A stretch of 64,000 nt of DNA, taken from assembly GCF_900142365.1 (NCBI RefSeq), contig NZ_FRAP01000008.1, forward strand, positions 1 to 64,000, written 5' to 3'. Shown here piece by piece: positions 58,476 to 64,000 of this stretch (the stretch's first letter is position 1; every line of letters begins with the position of its first letter). The translations under genes and the position numbers were made by a program. The notes under the pieces are model-generated. The model was given only the letters and a program-made list of their open reading frames with translations, had not been told where the DNA came from and searched no databases. The DNA comes from Pseudonocardia thermophila (lineage in GTDB: Bacteria; Actinomycetota; Actinomycetes; Mycobacteriales; Pseudonocardiaceae).

Positions 58476-58832
58476 TCAGAAACCCGGGAACCGGAAGCGG
58501 CGGCGCACGGCGGCGAGCAGCACGTCGAGCTGCTCGGCGACGGCGGCCTCGTGGGCCTCGAGATCGGCGGTGCGGGCGCGCGGGTCCGGGCCGGGCTTGG
58601 GCCGCAGCTTCATCCACGACTCCGGCCACAGCGCCTCCAGCGCCGTCTCCCAGTGGATGTCGACGACGAACCGGGTGAGCGCGGCGCGGGCCTGCGCGTC
58701 CTCGACGGCCCGGTCGAGATCGGCTAGCTCGGCGTGCAGCGCGGTGACGCGCTCGGCGTCGCGGGCGCGCAGCTCGTCGGCGACCTCGTCGAGCTGGGCG
58801 ATCACCCGGCGGTAGTCCTCAGCGGCGGTCAT
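58476..58832 (-). CDS. Small coiled-coil protein, partner of the FtsK-like ATPase
   Basis: This 118-residue protein is almost wholly helical: TAAEDYRRVIAQLDEVADELRARDAERVTALHAELADLDRAVEDAQARAALTRF, then WETALEALWPESWMKLRPKPGPDPRARTADLEAHEAAVAEQLDVLLAAVRRRF. The first half has coiled-coil heptads. The middle Trp-rich segment is distinctive. It has no signal peptide or membrane helix and no recognised family. It overlaps the ATPase gene by 4 bases, so the two products are probably made in fixed ratio and may bind each other. Confidence 0.8.
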   Translation of the reverse strand: MTAAEDYRRVIAQLDEVADELRARDAERVTALHAELADLDRAVEDAQARAALTRFVVDIHWETALEALWPESWMKLRPKPGPDPRARTADLEAHEAAVAEQLDVLLAAVRRRFRFPGF

Positions 58833-61561
58833 GCCTCGACCTCCCCGGGGACGATCACGACGTGCGGCTCGGAGTGCTGGCTGCGGTCGAAGAACAGCCC
58901 GCGCCCCGGCCGCGACGACCAGTCGACACCGTACGTCGGCGCGAGGCTGCCGAGATCGCTGCCCTGGACGTCGAGGGCGACCCAGGCGCCGAGGTCGTCG
59001 GGGCCTGCGTTGATGGTGAGCAGGTTGCGCAGCCGGGCCACGCTGCGCCACCAGCCGAAGACGTGCACACCGACCTCCGGTCCGAACCGCACCACCCGCT
59101 GCAGTGCGTCGACGCCGCCGCGGCCGAGCACGGCGTCGGCGGAGTCGGCGCCGTAGAGGACGACCAGCGTGGCGCGCCGCTCGCCGCCCTGCTGGCGGGC
59201 CGTGACCTCTTCGGCGAGCTTCGTGATCCGCTCGGCCACTCCGCCCAGCTCGACGATCTCGGGGACGTGGCCGGCGGCCTCCGCGGACCGGGCCACCAGC
59301 GACGCCGCCCCGCCGGCGGCGTCCACCAGCGGCGCGATCACGAGATCGAGCGCGCCCGGGGCGTGGCCGCGCAGCGCCGCTGTCGCCGCCGCCCCCAGCA
59401 CGCGCAGCGCGTCGCGGGGATCGACGCCCATGACGCCGAGGTTGCGGCCCGGCGCGTCGGGCAGGGGTACGGCCGCCGGGGTGCCGGCGACGTCGATGAA
59501 CTGGCCGACCAGCGCGTGCGGCACGGGGCCCTCGGGCAGGCCGGCGAGCAGATCGGCCACCCGCGGGGCGCGGCTGCCGTCGAACAGCCGCGGCTCGGGC
59601 CGGCCGGACGCGTACGCGGCGTGCAGCTTGCGCTGGACCTCGTCGATCGAGCCCTTGCCGGTGGCGTCGGGGATGCGGGCGATCTCGTTGGCGGGCCGGA
59701 TCCCGGACTCGTGGTTGATCACGGCGTGCCAGCGCGGCAGATCGAGCGCGACGTCGTTCATCTCGGCGAGCACCTTGCGCGCCCGCGGCAGCGCGATGCG
59801 CAGCACGAACTGCTCGAAGATCGCTGAGCGGCCCCAGAACGCCTCGATGCCGGACACGTCCTGGCTGGCCAGCACCAGGTGGATGCCCTGGGAGCGGCCG
59901 CGCCGGGCCACGTCCTCCAGCAGCTGCAGCGCGGTGCGGGTGACGGCATCGCGTTCGTTGAACAGGTACTGGAACTCGTCGATGACCGCGACGATCCGCG
60001 GCCAGCGCCCCTCCGGGTCGGCGTCGCGCAGCTCTTCCAGCTTCGTGACCTCGTGCGCCTTGGCGGCCTCGGCGCGGCGGCGCATCTCGTCGGCGAGGAA
60101 CTGCAGCAGCGCGAGCCCGAACTCCCGGTCGGTGTTGATGTTGACGCCGATCAGCCGGGCGTGCGGCAGCCAGGTGCGGTCCTTGCGGCCGGGGGCGAAC
60201 TGGGCGAAGGAGACGCCCTCCTTGAAGTCGAGCAGGTAGAACTCCAGCTCGTCGGGGTCGTACCGGGCGGCGAGCGAACCGATCATCGTGAGCAGCAGGT
60301 TCGTCTTGCCGGTGCCGCTCGGGCCGCCGATCAGCGCGTGCGGAGACGCGTCGCCGAGAACGAGATCGACCGGCAGCACATCGGCGAACCCGATCGGGGC
60401 GCGCAGCCCGGCGTGGGAGCGCTCCTTGCCCCACTCGGCGGGCAGCAGGTCGCGGAACGTGCTGACCCGCAGCCGCCACGTCTCGTGCTCCTCGCTGATC
60501 GCCTGGCACGCCGCGGTGACCTCACGCGGGTCCAGCGGCGGGTCCAGCTGGACGGACACGTGCGGGCCGGTCATCGACGTGCGGGTGGTGCCGCCGCGCA
60601 GGCTGATCGTCTCGGTGCCCGCGGTGGCCCGCGTCGGCACGTCGACCAGCACCAGGTGCACCCCGCACGCCGGGCCGCCGCGGGCGATGCGCTGCAGCTG
60701 GGCGTACTCCTCGTCGGGCAGGGCCTGGTGGTCGCCCATGAGCACGGCGATGATCCACGGGTCGTGCCGCACGCCGGTGGTGGCACCGAGCGCCTTCAGG
60801 GACGGGTGGCCGTCGACGAGCAGCCGGCTGTGGATGCGCCGGATTCGGTCGGACAGCTGCTCCAGCAGCGCGCCGAGCCGGCCTGGGTGGTGCACCGTCA
60901 CCAGATCGGTGCGGGTGAGCGGGTACAGGCCGGGTAGGGCGCCGGCGAGCTGGTTGGTGTCCCAGACGTGGACCGCGACCAGGCCCGGCCGGAAGTACGA
61001 CAGCACCCGCAGCAACAGGCTCTCGACGAGCGCCTCCGCCTCGGCGCGCCGATCGGGATCGGCGTCGATCTGCAGGTGGCCCTCGTCGAGGAGCGGGACG
61101 GCGACGTCGAACGGGTCACCGCTGCCGCCGACCCGGCCGGTGCCGATCCGCCACAGCTCCGGCACCGCGCCGACGGCCTCGGCCTTGCCGAACTGCCCGA
61201 GCCACTCCGCTGCGGGCCGGCCGGCTGAGCCGGGGGCGGCCTCGGCGACGATCTCGTCGAGCCGGCGGGGACCGGTGGCGAGCCAGCGGCCGAGGACCGC
61301 GTCCTCCTCCGCGGCGAGCCGGGCGACGAGGTCGCCCAGGCGGCGGTGCCCGGGCGTGAGCAGGCGGGAGAGCGCCGGGTCGGAGCGCGCGGCGGACAGG
61401 CCGGCCTCGCGCAGCCACAGCTCGACCAGCGCTGCGGCGCGGGCCTGGTCGGCCGTGTCCTGGACACCGTCGGCCGCACCGAGGGCACGGCCGACGGCGG
61501 CGCAGAAGTTGTCGAAGGCGGCGGAGATCTCCTGCTGCCGCCGGTTGCGGCCACGCACCAC
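58829..61561 (-). CDS. Soluble FtsK/SpoIIIE-type ATPase with three ATPase-like domains, EccC-like
   Basis: This 910-residue protein has a helical N-terminus to about residue 150. A degenerate FtsK-like domain comes first (RIGTGRVGGSGDPFDVAVPLLDEGHLQI, no Walker A). The active FtsK domain has Walker A GGPSGTGKTNLLLTMIG near residue 410, LEFYLLDFKEGVSFAQF, Walker B RIVAVIDEFQYLF near 525 and GIHLVLASQDVSG. A third degenerate domain follows (GRNLGVMGVDPRDALRVLGAAA, VVLYGADSADAVL). Tandem ATPases with one active site recall EccC of type VII secretion, but here no membrane helices occur. GTG 61561 is the first plausible start after the upstream gene, with GTG 61558 equally possible. Function is unknown. 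Confidence 0.85.
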   Translation of the reverse strand: MVRGRNRRQQEISAAFDNFCAAVGRALGAADGVQDTADQARAAALVELWLREAGLSAARSDPALSRLLTPGHRRLGDLVARLAAEEDAVLGRWLATGPRRLDEIVAEAAPGSAGRPAAEWLGQFGKAEAVGAVPELWRIGTGRVGGSGDPFDVAVPLLDEGHLQIDADPDRRAEAEALVESLLLRVLSYFRPGLVAVHVWDTNQLAGALPGLYPLTRTDLVTVHHPGRLGALLEQLSDRIRRIHSRLLVDGHPSLKALGATTGVRHDPWIIAVLMGDHQALPDEEYAQLQRIARGGPACGVHLVLVDVPTRATAGTETISLRGGTTRTSMTGPHVSVQLDPPLDPREVTAACQAISEEHETWRLRVSTFRDLLPAEWGKERSHAGLRAPIGFADVLPVDLVLGDASPHALIGGPSGTGKTNLLLTMIGSLAARYDPDELEFYLLDFKEGVSFAQFAPGRKDRTWLPHARLIGVNINTDREFGLALLQFLADEMRRRAEAAKAHEVTKLEELRDADPEGRWPRIVAVIDEFQYLFNERDAVTRTALQLLEDVARRGRSQGIHLVLASQDVSGIEAFWGRSAIFEQFVLRIALPRARKVLAEMNDVALDLPRWHAVINHESGIRPANEIARIPDATGKGSIDEVQRKLHAAYASGRPEPRLFDGSRAPRVADLLAGLPEGPVPHALVGQFIDVAGTPAAVPLPDAPGRNLGVMGVDPRDALRVLGAAATAALRGHAPGALDLVIAPLVDAAGGAASLVARSAEAAGHVPEIVELGGVAERITKLAEEVTARQQGGERRATLVVLYGADSADAVLGRGGVDALQRVVRFGPEVGVHVFGWWRSVARLRNLLTINAGPDDLGAWVALDVQGSDLGSLAPTYGVDWSSRPGRGLFFDRSQHSEPHVVIVPGEVEA

Positions 61562-61583
61562 TACGTCGCCCGGGTAACGGGGT

Positions 61584-61847
61584 TCACAGCCGGGCCGCGA
61601 CGCTCTCTGCAGCGTTGATCGCGGCTTGGACGGCGCGCTGGGCGTCGCGCACCGCCTCCATCGCCTGGCCGTAGACGCCGAGCGCCTCCGTGGCATCGGC
61701 CTGCGGGGTCCCGGCGACCGCGGCCTGCAGCTGGCCACGCGCCTTCTCGAGCTGTGCCACCGCCTGCTGCAGGATCCCGTTCGCCTCCTGCGCGGTGTCG
61801 TTCGAGCCCCTGATGCCTGCGGCCGCGTCGCCGATGCTGTCACTCAT
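61584..61847 (-). CDS. Small helical protein (WXG100-sized), first gene of the FtsK-like module
   Basis: This 87-residue protein is Ala/Gln-rich and helical: GSNDTAQEANGILQQAVAQLEKARGQLQAAVAG, a turn at TPQADAT, then EALGVYGQAMEAVRDAQRAVQAAINAAESVAARL. A helix-turn-helix hairpin of this size is reminiscent of WXG100 (ESX) substrates, but the WxG motif is absent. It may belong to an actinobacterial small DUF family; I cannot name it confidently. ATG 61847 lies about 9 bases after GGGAG. The ATPase gene starts 22 bases downstream. Confidence 0.78.
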   Translation of the reverse strand: MSDSIGDAAAGIRGSNDTAQEANGILQQAVAQLEKARGQLQAAVAGTPQADATEALGVYGQAMEAVRDAQRAVQAAINAAESVAARL

Positions 61848-61949
61848 GTGTGCTGGCTCCCGAAGGGGAATCGTGCGGTCCGTACCGGGCGAATCTACCC
61901 GCGCCGTTGCGGAGCGCGTCGGGTCGTACCCGGCGCGTCCGGATGCGGG

Positions 61950-62453
61950 TCAGATCATGGCGACGAGCATCCCCGACATGGTGACCGCGCCGGCCAGGTG
62001 CGCGCCCGCGACCGTCCTCGGCGGACCGCCTGGGGCGAGTCGGTAGGTGTCCGCGCAGCGCAGCCCGTGCCAGGCGAAGTAGCCGGCGCCGACCAGCGCC
62101 ATCACCGAGAGCAGGCCCAGCTCCGCGCCGTGCCCGCCGTGCCCGACCAGCATGAACACCATCGCGGCGCTGCAGAGCAGGTGGTGGACCGGGCCGCCGT
62201 GCGGGGCGTCGTCCGCCCGCCTGCGCACCACGAGGACGGCGGTCCATCCGGCGCAGACGGTGTAGAGGGCGATCCAGACCGGCAACGGGACGGGATCGCC
62301 GATCGGCGAGAACATCGCCGCCATGCCGATCGCGGCCGCGGCCGCGGAGGTCTCCCCGGCGCGCTCGGCGGCCGGCCCGGTGAACAGTCGCCACAGGTGC
62401 ACCAGGCCGAGGACCAGGCAACCGATCGCCGCCGCGCCCGCGAACCACGCCAC
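61950..62453 (-). CDS. DUF5134-like membrane protein
   Basis: This 167-residue protein has five or so hydrophobic helices: WFAGAAAIGCLVLGLVHLWRLF, ETSAAAAAIGMAAMFSPIGDPVPLPVWIALYTVCAGWTAVLVV, GPVHHLLCSAAMVFMLVGHGGHGAELGLLSVMALVGAGYFAWHGL and GAHLAGAVTMSGMLVAMI. His residues lie in or near the helices (HHLLCS, GHGGHG), as in DUF5134 proteins, which could bind copper or another metal. GTG 62453 is the likely start. A multicopper oxidase is encoded about 1.3 kb away. Metal binding is inference. Confidence 0.75.
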   Translation of the reverse strand: MAWFAGAAAIGCLVLGLVHLWRLFTGPAAERAGETSAAAAAIGMAAMFSPIGDPVPLPVWIALYTVCAGWTAVLVVRRRADDAPHGGPVHHLLCSAAMVFMLVGHGGHGAELGLLSVMALVGAGYFAWHGLRCADTYRLAPGGPPRTVAGAHLAGAVTMSGMLVAMI

Positions 62454-62661
62454 GACGTGACCATAAGTTGCGTCATGGTGGTTCGACCATACGGACGGGG
62501 GGTTACCGACCGGGTGATGCGCGCGTCGAGAACGACGTAGCCGTGATCGAGCGGCCTCGTCGATCGCGCCGGCGTCGTTCCCGACGGGGGATCCACGGAA
62601 CCCGCCGCGGCGCACGGCCCGCGTTGCTAGCGTCGCGGCGAGCCCGAGTGCGGAGGTCCCC

Positions 62662-63213
62662 GTGCGCACCATCCCCTTCCACGCGGGAATCGACGCGTCC
62701 GGGCGGGTCCGGGTCGGGCTGGACGCGTCGGGGCACGACGTGCGGGTCGCCCTCCTGCCCGGCTGGCGCACCGCGCCCGGTCCCGGCGGGCTCGGCCGGG
62801 CGGTCGTCGACGCGCTGGACGATGCCGTGGTCGCGCGCACGACGGCGTGGGCCCGAGCGATCCCGGCACCCCGGCTATCGGCACCCCGGCTGTCGACCCT
62901 GCGGTTGTCGGCACCGCAGGAGCGGCTCCTGCGGCAGGCGCACCAGGAGCTGGCGGAGTTCCGGCAGCGGCTGGCCGAGCTGCGGGCCGAGCCGGTGACC
63001 GTCGAGGTGGCCGGGGTGCGGGTCACCGTCCGGCACGGCCGGGTGGCGCGGGTGCGGATCACCGGGCCCGCCACGTCGGACGCCGCGCTCGCGTCTGCGC
63101 TGGCCGCAGCGCTGCGGGCCGCGCTCGCGACCATCGCCGCCCAGCCGGTGACGGCGCTCGCGGGCAGCCCGGCCCTGCGCTTCGTGCTCGGCCCGCCGCC
63201 GTTCACCCTCTGA
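62662..63213 (+). CDS. YbaB/EbfC-like protein with two related halves, unknown function
   Basis: This 183-residue protein starts IPFHAGIDASGRVRVGLDASG and continues WRTAPGPGGLGRAVVDALDDAVVARTTAWAR. Its C-terminal half repeats a similar strand-strand-helix pattern (VTVEVAGVRVTVRHGRVARVRITGPATSDAALASALAAALRAALATIA) after a linker with PRLSAPRLSTLRLSAPQ and a helix. The pattern resembles YbaB/EbfC-family proteins, which are frequent near type VII-secretion-like loci. GTG 62662 follows GGAGG. It reads away from the FtsK-like module and may be associated with it. Confidence 0.6.
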   Translation: MRTIPFHAGIDASGRVRVGLDASGHDVRVALLPGWRTAPGPGGLGRAVVDALDDAVVARTTAWARAIPAPRLSAPRLSTLRLSAPQERLLRQAHQELAEFRQRLAELRAEPVTVEVAGVRVTVRHGRVARVRITGPATSDAALASALAAALRAALATIAAQPVTALAGSPALRFVLGPPPFTL

Positions 63214-63241
63214 GCCGCCGAAGACCGGGCATCATGGACCC

Positions 63242-63661
63242 GTGCGCACGATCGGGAACCTGTTGTGGCTGGTGCTCGCCGGCTGGTGGCTGGCGCTGCT
63301 CTACGCGCTGGCCGGCCTGATCGCCTGCGTGCTGATCATCACCATCCCGTTCGGCATCGCCGCGTTCCGCATCGCGGGGTACGCGCTGTGGCCGTTCGGC
63401 CGCACGATCGTGGTGGCGCCCGGCGCCGGACTGTTGTCGATCATCGGCAACATCATCTGGGTGCTGCTGTTCGGCTGGGAGCTGTTCCTGGCGCACCTGG
63501 CCGCGGGCGTGCTCCTGCTGATCACGATCATCGGCATCCCGTTCGGGATCGCCTCGCTCAAGATGTCGGTGCTGGCGCTGGTCCCGCTCGGGACCCGGGT
63601 CGTGGACGCGCACGACGCGCGGGTTCCGTCGTACTCGCGGCAACCCACCCCCGTCCGCTAG
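63242..63661 (+). CDS. yccF: YccF-domain inner membrane protein
   Basis: This 139-residue protein has two YccF repeats: RTIGNLLWLVLAGWWLALLYALAGLIACVLIITIPFGIAAFRIAGYALWPFGRTIV and then IIGNIIWVLLFGWELFLAHLAAGVLLLITIIGIPFGIASLKMSVLALVPLG. About four helices are present. The repeated IPFGIA motif defines the family, which is widespread but poorly understood. GTG 63242 gives the standard N-terminus. It lies 28 bases after the YbaB-like gene and may be co-transcribed with it. Confidence 0.92.
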   Translation: MRTIGNLLWLVLAGWWLALLYALAGLIACVLIITIPFGIAAFRIAGYALWPFGRTIVVAPGAGLLSIIGNIIWVLLFGWELFLAHLAAGVLLLITIIGIPFGIASLKMSVLALVPLGTRVVDAHDARVPSYSRQPTPVR

Positions 63662-63750
63662 GCCGACGACGAGCGAGTCCCGGCGGAGCCGGCCGGCGTG
63701 ATCCACGGCGTCCGGGTCCGGCGCAGAGCCGTCGTCGACACCGAGGTGCC

Positions 63751-64000
63751 TCACACCGTCCGGATCGTCGCCATCATCGCCATGTCCTCGTGCTCGAGGT
63801 TGTGGCAGTGGAAGACGAACCGCCCCCGGTGCTGCGTGAACCGCACCGCCACCTCCACGACCTCGGCGGGCCGCAGGTCGACGGTGTCCTTCCACCCGCG
63901 GTCGAACTCCCCCGGTCCCCCGCCGCCCCGGCGCAGCACCTGGAACGCGTCGAGGTGGACGTGCACGGGGTGGTGCACGTCGGTGACGAACCGCCAGACC
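63751..64000 (-). CDS. Multicopper oxidase, C-terminal part (continues beyond the window)
   Basis: The last 83 residues of a cupredoxin-type oxidase are visible. HPVHVHLDAFQVLRR gives ligands for the type 1 and trinuclear copper sites. HCHNLEHEDMAMM near the end carries the His-Cys-His triad and the axial Met of the type 1 site. These are the C-terminal motifs of laccase, bilirubin oxidase or CotA-like enzymes, which oxidise phenols or metals with reduction of oxygen to water. The N-terminus and signal peptide lie outside. All copper ligands expected in this part are present. Confidence 0.92.
   Translation of the reverse strand, partial: VWRFVTDVHHPVHVHLDAFQVLRRGGGGPGEFDRGWKDTVDLRPAEVVEVAVRFTQHRGRFVFHCHNLEHEDMAMMATIRTV

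Noticed and set aside
61584..61847. A true WXG100 (ESAT-6-like) secretion substrate
   Set aside because: Size and helical hairpin fit, but there is no Trp-x-Gly motif and no EccB, EccD or EccE gene, so only a resemblance is stated.
1..64000. CRISPR arrays, tRNA or rRNA genes, prophage
   Set aside because: No regularly spaced repeats, cloverleaf-like sequences, rRNA segments or phage structural genes were seen when reading both strands.

Overview
The window is high-GC DNA with dense, overlapping gene strings (many 4-bp GTGA/ATGA overlaps), frequent GTG/TTG starts, leaderless-looking starts and F420-related enzymes (cofC, LLM oxidoreductases). This points to an actinobacterium, most likely of the Pseudonocardia/Amycolatopsis type (inference from gene style; no rRNA or marker gene is present). 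No tRNA, rRNA or CRISPR array was seen.

Layout. 1-161: 3' end of an IS481-family insertion sequence. 412-16792: an exopolysaccharide cluster with a priming sugar-phosphate transferase, two GT4 glycosyltransferases, a Wzz-like copolymerase, a Wzy-type polymerase carrying a second Wzz-like domain, two divergent paralogous secreted proteins of unknown fold, an ATP-grasp ligase, two polysaccharide deacetylases and a CelD/BcsL-like acyltransferase. It is interrupted by a minus-strand RraA/LDH2 metabolic pair and a decayed DUF222 (13E12-type) gene. 16927-20889: a two-component system and a secreted beta-helix protein. 20893-26714: housekeeping genes (HNH endonuclease, Cys/Met PLP lyase, gpsA, plsC, cofC) and a lipoprotein beta-lactamase-fold hydrolase. 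26847-33487: small regulatory and stress genes (zinc-ribbon protein, two STAS proteins, a MerR regulator, Hsp20, acyl-CoA dehydrogenase, NsrR-like repressor, ECF sigma factor with a C-terminal SnoaL-type domain).

33578-48423: catabolic genes. An IclR regulator sits between two copies of a near-identical palindrome, one before an alpha/beta hydrolase and one before a ten-gene run (FAD oxidoreductase, amidase, NIPSNAP-like protein, SDR, five-gene Dpp/Opp-type ABC importer, LLM oxidoreductase). A DoxX-like/FAD monooxygenase pair follows behind a tandem 19-bp operator. 48444-56406: a GntR regulator diverges from a branched-chain-amino-acid-type ABC importer, a frameshifted DszA/NtaA-type monooxygenase and a sulfurtransferase. 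This looks like an organosulfur uptake and desulfurisation operon, and it is preceded by a leaderless 47-codon Cys/His-rich ORF that may be an attenuator peptide.

56430-58450: a haloacid dehalogenase with an extra N-terminal domain, overlapping a haloalkane dehalogenase. 58476-63213: a soluble FtsK/EccC-like ATPase with two small helical proteins and a nearby YbaB-like protein; this is the best candidate for an undescribed system. 63242-64000: YccF and the C-terminus of a multicopper oxidase.
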